A DNA stretch of 64,000 nucleotides, from assembly GCF_004011695.2 (NCBI RefSeq), contig NC_082414.1, positions 1,736,001 through 1,800,000 on the forward strand. Direction: 5' to 3'. The stretch is from Ascochyta rabiei. Lineage: Eukaryota; Ascomycota; Dothideomycetes; Pleosporales; Didymellaceae. Within the stretch, counting starts at the first letter, position 1. Every line of letters starts with the position of its first letter. Of the stretch, positions 33,651-44,919 are shown piece after piece. The notes under the pieces were generated by a model, which saw nothing but the letters and a program-made list of their open reading frames with translations, was not told the DNA's origin and made no database searches. The position numbers were made by a program, and so were the translations under genes.

Positions 33651-35012
33651 GATGGCGAATAACGGTGTGGAGAAGCTAGTTTCTGGGGTGGTGGAATATA
33701 GTCGAGAATTTCTCTTATAGGCTTGCTGATGCTGTACATATTTCAATTAAACATTTGGGGTGGTTTCATATGACATTCTTCTGATTCCTCCCGCCGTCTC
33801 CATCAGCATGTCCAAGTATTGTGATGGGAAAGTAAAACACTCAGGCTCTAGAACAGAGAGTATGTACATTGATACTAACGTGATAATCGCAACCCAATTA
33901 CACATGATCGGTGAACATGTTTTACCGCAACCCTCCTTTCTATTCTGCTGGAAACATGTCACAAGAGAAGGAATAGTAGCCTAGAAAGTGTGCAAATCTT
34001 TTATTTGTAAAAAGACTTGTCAATATATCTGAAGGTTAGTACTGCGAGTTGATAGACAAACAGGGGTGTAATTCCATATATAAGCCGCATTGTGTCTTAC
34101 ACCTCTCCTTCCGTCATGTTTGTTGAATTCATTATCTATTCGAAAACGTCGCAACAGCCTACATCGAGAGTGAGGCCGAGGCCAAGGCTGTGATCAAGGG
34201 CCTTCGCTCTTACATCGTAAACAACAAATCATACGATTATAGCGACAAGAAAACCCGCGTGTCTCTTTTATATAAGTCTTAGATCAAATACAAAGGCTGG
34301 GTAAACTTGTGCCAACTGAAGCGGTTCGGTGATTCGTCCTCAAGTTACAAGCTTCTGCGGGTCAGCATTGAGTAGTTTCTGTTATGTCGTGACTTCGAAT
34401 ACTACTTGATGTTGACTGTCTGAACTGTTTCCATTCACAAGGTATGAAGCTTATTGCCATGAGACATACTGCATTGAACAAGCAGCATGCGGTTCTCGAG
34501 GTTCATTGTCGGTTGAGGCTTGTTAGGAAGAAGCGAGGATACACGTGAGCTGACCAATGCTAAAGCTGACCTAACCACCAACTCACCGACTTAGTCTAAG
34601 CAACATGCAAGAACACTAAAACTAAAATCTTTGCAGCTGCAGCACTCTATAATAATAAAACATAATAGATTCTAGATAACCCTAACCTTAAACTAACTCT
34701 AACCCTAACATGTTTATATTATCTTCTAAATAGGTTTAGAAGATAATGCCTAGCGTTAGTTAGGTGGAGCTGCTAAGGCAAGGTTGAGCTCTTAGCGTTG
34801 GTCAGCTCAAGCGTGTCCTGGGAAAAAGCATATGAGTAGTCCACCAATGATCACGTCATTAGCGCGCACTAAACTACCGCACGGCGCCCTTCACGTAGCC
34901 TTTATCGATCTGAACGTGACCATTGTCTCAATAAGATTTTTGGTGACAACCGTCAAAAGAGCACACGATTGACATCTCCACTACATCCTCTTCTATACGA
35001 CCGCGTACAACG
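33651..35012. other. Intergenic region with MITE-like element and possible gene relic
   Basis: Near 34142-34282 a 45-codon open stretch (ATAYIESEAEAKAVIKGLRS) without its own start suggests an eroded gene or coincidence. 34546-34809 holds a MITE-like repeat. The rest shows nothing recognisable. Confidence 0.4.
34546..34809. repeat. MITE-like element with telomere-like core and hairpin
   Basis: Ends TGAGCTGACCAATGCTAA and TTAGCGTTGGTCAGCTCA are imperfect inverted repeats. The TA-rich centre contains two CTAACCCTAA-like telomeric motifs (about 34678-34710) and a perfect 13-bp hairpin with a 4-nt loop (34718-34747). No target duplication is certain and there is no coding capacity. Confidence 0.5.
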
Positions 35013-36687
35013 CTACTGACCCTTGCGAACATACTCGACAGGACCTACATACACGTGGCGGCCACGAATGACGTAGTAAATAGTAGCGAAGAGGACGACG
35101 ACTCCGTATCCTAATACCGCCCAGTTCATATCGGCAACCGCTGGGTGGGGGGCAGGGGGGAAGAAACAGAAGAACCAGATGAAAAGCAAGAACAGTACCG
35201 CGATAATGTTGATGGGCAACCCCAACTTCCCCAGGTTGAACTTCGACGGCAACAGCGGTTCCCCGCGGATCCTCTTGAGAGCCACACACGAGATCGAGAT
35301 CAAGTACGACGTGATCATTGCAGCGACTCCGAGGGAAATCACTTGCATGAACGCCACGCTGGAACCAAGGTTGATCAAGGACAGCAGGAGTACGAACAAT
35401 ATCGTAAGATATACCGAATTTAGAGGCACCCCAAGCGTCGGTGAGACCTATTTATGTCAGCTACTGCTTCTTTTAAGCTGAGAACCACAGAGCCTACCTG
35501 ACTGAACGTTTTCGAAAAAGGTACACCATTGTCGCGCGCAAAGGCGAACAATTGGCGTGAGTTAGTTGCCATGACTGCAACACACGCGAAAACAGCGATG
35601 ATGAGCATGATGCACGTCAAACCGGTTGCGCCAGCTACAGATCCAGTCGTGTTGACGAAGACTTGGATGTGTGGCGAACCCAGCGGCGTCGTAAGAACGG
35701 ACATAGTATCGCCGACACAGAAGCAGAACGTGATAGCCATGATCCAGCCGAGCAGACCATTTCCGAGCCAAGTCCACATCATCGCCCGAGGAATTACATG
35801 GGCCGCGTTGCGCACTTCTTCGGCCATGTGCGCACCTGCCTCGATACCGACGAAGCAGCTTGCAGCTCCGGTCAACCCGACCATGGTGGACAGTGGGATA
35901 CTGCCCCACATCATGTTATCCTCGAACAGCGTGAACACCTCTTCAGAAGAAGTTCGATCGCCCATAACCCACAGAGGGATTATGACAGCAAAGAATCCTG
36001 CGACATGCAGTACAACGATGACGCCCTCGATAAGCGGGAGTTTCTTCGAAAAGAAGGTGTTGAAGAAAAGGCAGATCGCAAGGACAGCCCAGATGAGCAG
36101 AGTACCTTGCCATGCCTGTGGCACGTATGAGGAATTGTTGAGGACGATAAGGCCTTGGACCTGTTTGCCGGCCAGGTATGACACGGTGGCAGCCGCGGTT
36201 TGCCAGCCCAAAACGCCCAACCAGCCGACCATGTATGACAGAAATCGTTGGCAATTCGGCGGTGCAAACTCGCTGACCCAGTGGTACTGACCGCCGGATG
36301 TGGGGGCCCTAATACGGTTAATACTGACCAACCGCTTCCTTGAGTCACATACATTGAGGCCATCTCTGCTAGCGAGGCTACGACGAAGCCAAACCCAATC
36401 ATGCAGATCAGATATCCCCAGATCAGTCCTGCAGTCCCGCCGTTGCCCAAAGCAAACACTGCTGTCGACAAGATGGCTTCCCAGGACGACAAAATGACCA
36501 TGCAGAAACCCAGAATGGTGATCTGACGGAAATTTCGTTGAGTCTCTTGACGCTTACCCATGCGGATCATGTCGTGTCTGTCGGCGGTGGTACCATCCTT
36601 CTCTGACGTAAGAATATTTGGCTCGCCCGCATCGGAGTAGGTTGGATCGCTGTCGACGTGCGATGCAGCCTCTTTGTGGTGCTCCAT
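35013..36687 (-). CDS. Amino-acid/GABA/choline-type permease (APC superfamily)
   Basis: Three exons (36687-36353, 36308-35498, 35447-35013) join in frame to about 526 aa. The first intron has donor GTATGT, and splicing creates AEMASMAPTSGGQYHWVSEF, the hallmark of fungal GABA/choline-type amino-acid permeases. The second joins FSQ to VSPTLGVP. About 12 hydrophobic helices follow a hydrophilic N-terminus (MEHHKEAASHVD). Conserved family segments include GFCMVILSSWEA, FVGIEAGAHMAEEV and ATNSRQLFAFARDNG. It should import amino acids or related amines across the plasma membrane with protons; the exact substrate cannot be told. The start ATG 36687 is chosen because upstream sequence in the open frame lacks family similarity. 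Confidence 0.93.
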
Positions 36688-37902
36688 TTTCACGAAATAA
36701 CGCAGCAAACTTGCAGTGAAGGGTGTTTGCTCTCGACTAAGGCGGGAACACGGTCTTATATGGCGCAAAGGAATCTCATACAAGCCCACTCTGCACTATG
36801 CTGGTTGGGTGGTACCACAATGCATCGGTATGCCATTTGCCACCCCAGTCTTGCAACCTTACCATACAGCGTTCTGGGTCTTACATCCGGTTTTATACCC
36901 CTGCAAATAATTGCAATTGTCGTTCTACGGTGCTTGGGCCACCTGCTAAGCTGTTCCCATATCGTTCGCTGATCCCTTGCCAATAAGCACAAGACCCTTT
37001 TTCACTCCACATGAATTTTCTTGGACGCTGTCGGTCAGGTTAAGCACTATACTGCACGACAGATGGTAGTTGTGCACAGTGCCTTTGCACAGCTTCCCAG
37101 GCTGTGCCGCAATTTATGCATGTGCATGTGGGTCAAATCCTTCGATCGTTGACACGGAACGGATATTGACCGAACAGAGTATGAAGCTGTTGTAGCGATA
37201 TGCAGGTGGCTCATCTGTCACGTCTAGGCTTGACAAAGAAGGCTAAGTAAGGATTCAAAGTCTTGGGCCGGATAACCGAAGCTATATGCTGATTCTTCCC
37301 GCAACCGGTGCGGGTCGGCCGATTCCCCATGCGGGCGGGCGGCCCCACAGTGCGGCGCCTAATGCAAGCACTGCATGGAGGCCTTTGCAACATACCAAAC
37401 TGCCTTTACGAAAAATCCGACTTTCATACCGCCTTCCAGGAATACAAACGGTGTCAAGCAGGAACGGGCAGATTTGGCCTCAGCGAAGCCATCGCTAGAC
37501 TTCTGAAATACTTGATCTGGAGCCTCTTGGTCACTGATACTTGACGTAACGGTGGGCTCAAGAGCTTATCCACACACGCAGATGCTGTACGCCAAGGACT
37601 GAGATTATGTTGTGTATGACCTGTTTCAGTCGCGGCACGAACGCCATCAGCTCAAGGCCTCTCCAAAGACGTGGCGCACGTCCTGCGGGAGCGATCCGTC
37701 ATAAGAAATCACTAACCTAATCGTTGAATGAAGCTGTAATTTCGAAGATCCATCTCGCACTCATGCCGCCGCAATCACGCACTCAAGATTCTTCTTAACT
37801 TGAGGCCAGTCAGCGGGAGATTTGAGAAGGTGTTCTTCGTCACTGACTATAAGCTCTCGAGGGATCCACGCGCAGAAAAAACTGGTTCATCCATTGCCAC
37901 CC
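36688..37902. other. Divergent intergenic region between permease and 7-TM gene
   Basis: 1.2 kb containing two promoters. No gene, repeat or RNA is supported; several small open frames are chance. Confidence 0.45.
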
Positions 37903-39207
37903 ATGAACTCAGATGCAGCGGAACCCAGCACAATTCCCTGGGATACATCTGTGGGCAATCGCTTCGCTCACTACTCCTCAAGAGACCACGGCGCAACGGT
38001 ATGGATTGCAACAGCTTTAGGACTGACCTACGTAGTGGGAGTGCTGCTTGTACGAGTTTTTATTAAACGGAGAATCTTTGGCTGGGATGACTGGCTTATT
38101 CTCACCAGCACAGTTGGTACCCTCTACTCAAAGGATGGAAACATGGCTGAACTACACAGGTGCTCGCATCCTCACAAATCTTTCTGACATTCAGGGCTCT
38201 CAGCAACGGCCTCGGCAAAGTGTCTGAAGACGTTGTGAATCTTCGACTGGTTGGTAGGGTATGTCTGTTAGCTGCAAGTCGCACTGATCATGCCTAAAGT
38301 TTACAGCTTGTCTTTTCGTCCCGTGTTATTTTCCTGGCCTCCCATTACCTAGCAAAGCTCTCGGTCCTGTTTCTTCTCCGAAGGCTATTTGTTAGAGATC
38401 AGAAGAGCACTGCTATGCTCTGCGACATCACTATATATCTCACCTCAGCGAGTGCCGTTGTTTCACTTTTGGTCAGCACCATACAGTGTCCCACGTCGTC
38501 GTTCTTCGCCGGACACTGCTATGGTCAGGTAGGTTCTTGTTCTGCACAAACAACCTTGCCTGAACTCCGCTAAACAAATATCAGGTTAGTCGCTGGAGCC
38601 TTGTAACCGCACTTGATGTTACCACTGAAATTATGACCCTTGTGCTACCATCCTATCTAGTGTGGCAGGTTCAGATTGGGATGAAAACAAAGTTTCGCGT
38701 CATAGCTGCGTTTTGCTTTCGGATCGCGTACGTCTTAGGAAGAGTCGGTCTTCGATATAGCTAACACGCCGCAGGGTTGTAGCTATGTCTGCTGCGCACC
38801 TTAATGCTTGGATCAGCTACACGAACGGACCGCCGTCTCCCCTGTTTGTTGTGCCCACAATCATCTGGCAACATACCCTCCTAGCTACCTCGCTCATTAC
38901 TGCTACAATCCCAAACCTGAAAGCCTTCTTACAGTCCTTGTCTGCCAACTGGGGCGAAGCAGGATTTGGCTACACAACTAAAGCTTATGGGAACGGGACA
39001 TTTGAGATGCATAATATGAATTCGAGCGCGCCACCAGCGCCTCAAATAGCCAAAGGGGAACTACACCCATCAAAGGGTGGTCCGGGATATAGCACACAAG
39101 CCACAACGTCGGCATGCGTAGCTGGCGAACGGAGTTCGCTCGGTAGTAGCGAGAGTCAAGATTTGATCATTCGAAAAGAGACTGCGTGGACGGTAGAACG
39201 ATCTTGA
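37903..39207 (+). CDS. SAT4/PTH11-type seven-transmembrane protein (fungal rhodopsin-like domain)
   Basis: Five exons (37903-38112, 38160-38258, 38307-38528, 38585-38727, 38775-39207) with 46-56-bp introns give about 368 aa in frame. The domain starts GATVWIATALGLTYVVGVLL, with GWDDWLIL after the first helix, a signature of the SAT4/fungal rhodopsin-like family. Seven hydrophobic segments can be counted, ending TIIWQHTLLATSLITATIP and NLKAFL, another family mark. The C-terminal ~95 residues are hydrophilic and cytosolic. The SAT4/PTH11 group includes putative receptors for surface or host cues, but many members have no known role. There is no CFEM domain. Confidence 0.85.
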
Positions 39208-40098
39208 CTGGGTATATAGTCGAGAAGCTCGTTGCATAGGTTTTGTTTGCTAGCAGTCATCTTAGCGTTACTCTGTAAGGGTTGGAGTCGAATGGCTAAG
39301 CGCATCCTGTGACCTGCAGTTTCGAAATCAACCACTGTACCTATGCCAGCGTCTACGTACTGAAAACCCCAATCGTGGCTTTCCTAACAATTGAACAAAC
39401 AGGTGCATGACTTGTACACCCTTCATAAACCTAGAACGTACTGCGCTAGAATAAGCGTGCAGATTGCAAAACTGTAGAATTGCGTGTTCTGTAGGTAGCG
39501 CCTCTACGTGCGCAAGCAAACCTGTCTAGGTTACGGGGTGCGTTTGGTGTTTTAAAAGACACGGGGCAATACCTACGGAAGATTGCGACGGATCCCGCCG
39601 TTTGCCAACACGAAATCACGCATTACAGCGACACGTCCGTAGGATCCGACCAGCAGAGAGATGAACCTGCTCCCAACAATCCCGAAGGAATCTGCATGCA
39701 TCCTTTGCTTGAGGGTGGGAGTCTTTTCCTGGCCGGAGCGCTAAGAATTCGGCAGGTGGGACCTGTTCGGAAGAACGTGCGCTTCGCCCGCAGTCACACC
39801 ACAACTACATGTACCTACAAGGCAGGCAACCCCCTTGTTTAGCTGATATGCCGCATGCTGACACAGTTAAGACTATCCCTAGGCGGGCTGAACGCCGAAA
39901 ATGCATCTCTCTTGAGCCCGCTTGCACGCCCAATCCTTGGCACCTTAAGTTCCACTACTTGCACACATGCACACAAAGCTTGTGGTGCCAGACTCCAAGC
40001 ACCTGGCAAGCGTTAAGTAAAGAGCACCCTTTCGTTTCAGTAGCGCTCCCAGGCAAGTGAATCTTCATGCTCAATATCTTAACATACCCAAGATCGCA
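39208..40098. other. Intergenic region
   Basis: About 890 bp between two plus-strand genes. I see no gene, repeat or RNA. Confidence 0.4.
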
Positions 40099-40875
40099 AT
40101 GGACGCAACTCTTGACGCAGATGCAGCCAGAATGCGCGACGATGCGAGCGCAATATTCCATCTGCGTGAAGCGCAGCTTTCAGACCTCACCTCCATTGCT
40201 CGCGTGTGGCACACAGCTTTCTTCAACGATGAAATCATCGGCGACATCATGCATCCCCACCGCCAGCAACATCCTGAGGACGTTTATTGGTTCCTGCTGA
40301 GAGGCATTCGAGAGCGTTTCTGGAACTGGAGACATCGGTTCATTGTCGTGACGACGCACAATGGAAAGGGCGCTGAAACGGTTGTAGGTGCTGCAGATTG
40401 GCGAAGGCTTGGTACTGGAGGAGCTCAGAGGGACTTGTTGAAGGTAGACCCGCGTGAGTTGATCTGTTGTAGAATCTGAACCGGTTACTCAGGCTTTCTA
40501 GGGACTTTGATTGCACCAGCCATACGTACATACCAGGCGATATCGCTCCGTATATTCCCTAATCGAGCTGCCGATACTTCTCGATCCTCTTTTCTCGATA
40601 CGGCTGTAGCAGACTCTGAGAAGTACTGGACAGGCGACCGTGCAGAATGTTGGGACTTGCATGTCTGCGGCGTTCATCCTGACTATCAGGGCAAAGGTGT
40701 TGGGAAGCTCTTGGCGCAATGGGGTGTACAAGAGGCGGAAAAAGAGGGCCCCGGTACATGTGCCAGTGTGCTTTGCGGCGAGAAAAATCGCGGCTTCTAC
40801 GGCAAGGCCGGGCTTACTGTGCAGGTTGGGGGGAGGAAAGGGGAAGGCGGTGGCATTGCGTTATTTACGAAGTAG
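40099..40875 (+). CDS. GNAT-family N-acetyltransferase
   Basis: Two exons (40099-40453, 40493-40875) encode about 245 aa; the 39-bp intron is the shortest here and joins VDPR to FLGTLIAP. The acetyl-CoA binding motif A is clear: LHVCGVHPDYQGKGVGKLLA with Q-x-x-G-x-G, followed by a helix QWGVQEAEKEG. The N-terminal half has FHLREAQLSDLTSIARVWHT, the usual start of the fold. These proteins move an acetyl group from acetyl-CoA to an amine; the substrate is unknown. Start ATG 40099 (MDATLDADAARM) is the first ATG of the frame. Confidence 0.85.
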
Positions 40876-41425
40876 GTGATATGTCAGCACTTCGCCAATC
40901 GAAGTAAAAGAGTCGTGGTCCTTGTAAGTCAAATTCTCACATGAATACATCTTGACAATTACAAAGCCACTAGTGTCTTTACAATGCGAACGCGCGTCTC
41001 TGAGTCCAGCAGATATCACTGATTCATGACATTGTCGGGCCATTGTTCACGTTTGAGTCGCAGCTTTGTACAGAAGTAATCAGCAGCCGGCTATCCTGTA
41101 TGTAATGCATCAGGGTTGAGCCTGATTCGGAAGTCTTGGCTTTCCAAGCGAGCTGACCACCTAACTTCCAACGCGAAAACCCCATAACATCTTCTTCCTC
41201 AAAGATGCTTCGGAAACTCGGATCTGGCGTCCAAGAAATCCGATAGAGCTTTGTGCAGCCGAACAAGTAACCACTTTTAGAGCAGTAAGATATAGTCGGC
41301 ACACAACGCTGACGTTCCAGAAGGACGTCTTACAAACAAGTATGTAAGCTGAGATCAGGCTCCAAGTGTCTACAAACAACATATTTGATCTCTTCCCCCA
41401 CCATCGTCAAATAAGTACTTCCACC
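40876..41425. other. Intergenic region
   Basis: 550 bp before the amine oxidase pseudogene, with no supported feature. Confidence 0.4.
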
Positions 41426-42911
41426 ATGGCAGGTCGCTTCTTCCATCTCTTTGCCCAAACGAGCTAATTGATTACTTCGATATCTCAAACGGTCTCCTCT
41501 ACAAACATACCTGAGTGTGTGGATGTACTTGTTGTAGGGGCAGGGCTGTCTGGTATTACCGCCGTAAAGGACTTCCTTAGCGGTGGCGAGGCTGTGCTCG
41601 TGCTCGAAGCCAGAGATTGTGTAGGTGATAAGGTCTACAACCAACCACTCAGTAATGGAGGAGTCACTGAAGTTGCGACTGGATTTTTATGGACCAACAC
41701 AAGAAAAAGCGCTTTAAATGATCTCGGATCTCGGGCTCAAAACTTTCCCCTACTTACAACGTCGGACAATCGGTACTGTGGCGCAACAGCACTCGGCTTG
41801 TCTACAGTCCTGATCCGCAACTTGGCGGCGCTCCGCCGGTCGATGATCTGTCCCTCAGTCAGATTGCGACTGCCCAGGCGCAGTTGAATTCTCGGGCTGC
41901 TGAAGTGAACACGAGTTCCTCTTGAACGTATCCCGGCGCTACCGAATGGGACGGGCAGACATTTGAAGAGTTTCTGGATGACTACGCCACTCACACGGAT
42001 GCGAAGGTGGTGCTTACTGCAGCATGCAAGGCCACATTTGCTACCGAGCCTCGCGAATTGTCGCTGCTATACGTCATTGCGTACATCACTGCGGCAGCTG
42101 ACGAGCACATGGTGGGAAGCCTTGAAAGGCTGGTCGCAGTGAACAATGGTGCCCAGGAGCGACGTGTAGAAGGTGGCACTGGACTTATACCTGCTCAGTT
42201 GGCTAAAATCATCGGTCCTGAGCACTTTGTTCTCAATGCCGCCGTGAGCAGCATATCGAAGGATACCGAAAACTACAAGAATGTGTCCCGAGCTGGAACC
42301 GTATGGGCTAAAAAGCGTGGTTCTCGCCATGTCGCCTCCGCTGCTGCGCCAGATCACATTACAACCCAAATTGACCTCAGAAAGGCAAGCCTTGAACCGA
42401 AACTCCAAGATGCCTTCACCAGAAGGAGGCATTGACATCTACAACACTCCTTTCTGGCGCAAACACGAAAAATTTCAGTGCTCAAGTCATCTCAGATACC
42501 GGTTCGGTCCGAGTGACCTTCGACAGCACCCCTTCTGATACCTACTTTGGCGCAATTCTGGGCTTCATTTTAGCCGACGAAATGCGAGTACTCGACAAAC
42601 TTACGACCAAACAAGGTCAGGAAAATATCACAGCTGACTATGTACGATATTTCAGCGAACCTGCGACCAACGTAACAGAATTAGTGCTCTTCCGTTGAAA
42701 TCTAGAAGGGTGGTCAAGAAGAGGTCCTACTGCGATCGCACCACCCAACATACTGAGCAGATACGGCGCATCGCTCAGACAGAGCGTCGGTGGACTGCAT
42801 TTTTCAGGTACCGAGACCAACGAGTTCTGGACTGGATATATGGTTGGCGCGATTCGGAGTAGAGAGAGAGAGAGAGGCCCGAGAGATTCTGGGACTATGA
42901 GGGAAGCCCGA
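41426..42911 (+). pseudogene. Flavin monoamine oxidase, multiply disrupted
   Basis: Homology to FAD-dependent amine oxidases runs through three frames. From ATG 41426 there is a TAA at codon 14 (41465-41467). Then DVLVVGAGLSGITA gives the FAD-binding GxGxxG motif and VLEARD its end. The frame shifts near 41731-41737, continuing YNVGQSVLWRNSTRLVYSPD. A TGA at 41923-41925 stands before TYPGATEWDG. The next shift lies in A5 at 42309-42313, leading to SVVLAMSPPLL. Another lies in AAA at 42461-42463, leading to NFSAQVISDTG. A TGA at 42696-42698 precedes EGWSRRGPTAIAPP and FSGTETNEFWTGYM, the conserved C-terminal FAD contact. Two to three nonsense codons and three shifts make a pseudogene near certain. 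A GA repeat (about 42862-42877) disturbs the end. Confidence 0.85.
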
Positions 42912-42940
42912 CTGCTAGCTAATCTTGAACATGAAGCAGT

Positions 42941-44218
42941 CTACGAGTAGTCTAGTTGAACAGTGAAGACATCGCCTTCCTGACCCGTTACAGTAACCTT
43001 CAAACCCCAATGTTCCAGTTCGTAGCTTGTTCCGTTTGTCAAGACCGCATCGTTTTTGGGCACTCCATCGCATCCATCAGTCTCTGGATGTGCGTCGAGC
43101 ACTTTGACCGGTCCTTCTATGGATGCAATTGTTGTGTCCACGGTATACAGTAATACCCCGGTGACACAGCTACCCTTATCGACGCCCTCTGTTGTCCGTA
43201 CTTCTGCAACCAGCGCTTCGGTGTCCGAGTCCTTTCGCTTTACGACTACAGCTTTAATATGATCGTCATCACGTTCAAGAGGGTAAATGGTATGTGTAGT
43301 CGAACCTGATGCAGTCACGCAATCAACTTGCTCGTCGGTGATCCAGTTCAGCTTCCACTTCATCCAAGCGAAATAGTCGTTGGATTGTCCGTTGATCCAA
43401 CCCATCAAGTCGAATCCACCTGTGAGGTCTTGTGCCGAGCCGCTTTCAAGGTACAGGTCGGGCAGGCACATGGTATGTCCCGTCTCATGATTGAGGGCCT
43501 TGAAGTTGAAAGAGTCGTAGACGTCCTGTCCAAATGTGACTGCTTTTCGAGAAACTAGATTGCCCGATCGCGAGTACAAAACACTCGCCATGTATGCTGC
43601 CGTCTGGGAAATGCGCCATGCTGACCGTGCGGCCACTACGTAGAATACATCACTGGCGGGGACCGGTCTACCAGTTGCGTTCTCATAGGAGTCTATCGCG
43701 TCAAGCAGGTAGGTAGCATGTGCGCTCGAGTTAAAACCGCGGCTGAGGCCGTACGATTCAGCTGAAGCGGGCATACGAAAAAATCTGGACGTGTCGGCTT
43801 CCACTTCCAAGTGAAGTTTCCCATAAGAGGCTTTCTCGTACCACTCGGAGGCTCCTGGAACGTAGAAATCGCGAAGATGTTGGGGGCTTTCATCGAATTG
43901 AGCAGGCTGATCCTCGAAGTCAACGAACAGCATGAAAGTACTCAGGTTGCCTGTACTAGGGGCACAGTTCGTTGGCCAGGTATAAGCCGTCGTGTTGGTG
44001 CCGTTTAGTGGTACCAGAGCCATGGTGTCTGGAAAACCGGAAGAGAGCCAAACACTGGGGATGGCTGGCAGGCGGCATTGTGACTTTTGAGACCTAGTTT
44101 CAACAATCTTCCTGCCTGGCAAGAGGGCATCGAAATCAGAGCGTGGAGCCCTGAGCTCGGTTGCAGAGGTAAACAAGGCTGTCGTCAGCAGTTGAGCTGT
44201 GAGGAGATCCGAACGCAT
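42941..44218 (-). CDS. Secreted M6-like zinc metalloprotease
   Basis: Single exon, 425 aa. The zinc-binding helix is NHETGHTMCLPDLY (HExxH). The domain around it, with FMLFVDFEDQPA near the N-terminus and DLTGGFDLMGW after the active site, matches the immune-inhibitor-A-like M6 family found in bacteria and in fungi. A hydrophobic N-terminus (LLTAQLLTTALFTSATEL) looks like a signal peptide, and several NxS/T sites and paired Cys suggest secretion. The gene is intact even though its neighbours on both sides are broken. It likely degrades proteins outside the cell; the substrate is unknown. Confidence 0.88.
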   Translation of the reverse strand: MRSDLLTAQLLTTALFTSATELRAPRSDFDALLPGRKIVETRSQKSQCRLPAIPSVWLSSGFPDTMALVPLNGTNTTAYTWPTNCAPSTGNLSTFMLFVDFEDQPAQFDESPQHLRDFYVPGASEWYEKASYGKLHLEVEADTSRFFRMPASAESYGLSRGFNSSAHATYLLDAIDSYENATGRPVPASDVFYVVAARSAWRISQTAAYMASVLYSRSGNLVSRKAVTFGQDVYDSFNFKALNHETGHTMCLPDLYLESGSAQDLTGGFDLMGWINGQSNDYFAWMKWKLNWITDEQVDCVTASGSTTHTIYPLERDDDHIKAVVVKRKDSDTEALVAEVRTTEGVDKGSCVTGVLLYTVDTTIASIEGPVKVLDAHPETDGCDGVPKNDAVLTNGTSYELEHWGLKVTVTGQEGDVFTVQLDYS

Positions 44219-44919
44219 GGTCGTAGAAGTGCTAAATTTGCGATTACTTTACGTGAGGTAAATGGAAGCTTTTTGTACGCATTGTAGGCACATCTGATCG
44301 ACTTCCAAATGTCAGCGCTAAACTTGCAATTTCGGAAATGAGGAGACAAAGCTTTACGAGCTTGTAATATACAATTTTCATGCAGACGCATATTTATGCC
44401 ACACGTCTGCAGCCTGACCATCGCTGCTTATGCTGTCAGCTCCATGCTCGATCGGTGGGCGTTGACAGCTTGCGCATCTCTGTTTCTCATAAGAAAGATT
44501 GTTAACGCCGCGCGTGAAGCAAAGATCAGCGCATTGAAGTTGCAGCTCAGCGGAGGCCCGCGTGTCGGCTAGGAAGCTAACGGGTGCCACGTGCTGCGCT
44601 AGTGTGCGTAGGCGTTTCGAGATGTTCGAAAATAGAACGTTCTTTACTGTCTCCTAGCCACTTTCACATTGTCAAATGTGGCCTATCTCGTCACTACGAC
44701 TCTGATGTGAAGGTGCGCACATGCTGCTGGCATCCGCCCTTGATCAGCTACAAGCAATACATCTTTTCGCCGGTATTGGCGAGCGACGACCTCATCTGTG
44801 ACCTGCGCAGGCCAGGCAAGGACAATAACGAGCGGATTGCCGAGAGCGAGAGCTTTCGCTTTTGCTTGGCGCGGCTGCCGATCTATCCAATCATCACGGC
44901 GAATTGCATCGCCTCAACG
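44219..44919. other. Intergenic region
   Basis: About 700 bp between two minus-strand genes: the promoter of the protease gene and the 3' flank of the regulator gene. A 168-codon open frame on the plus strand overlaps the regulator and has no family resemblance. Confidence 0.4.

Noticed and set aside
34678..34710. Telomere end
   Set aside because: Only two CTAACCCTAA-like motifs, embedded in a MITE-like repeat, not a terminal array.
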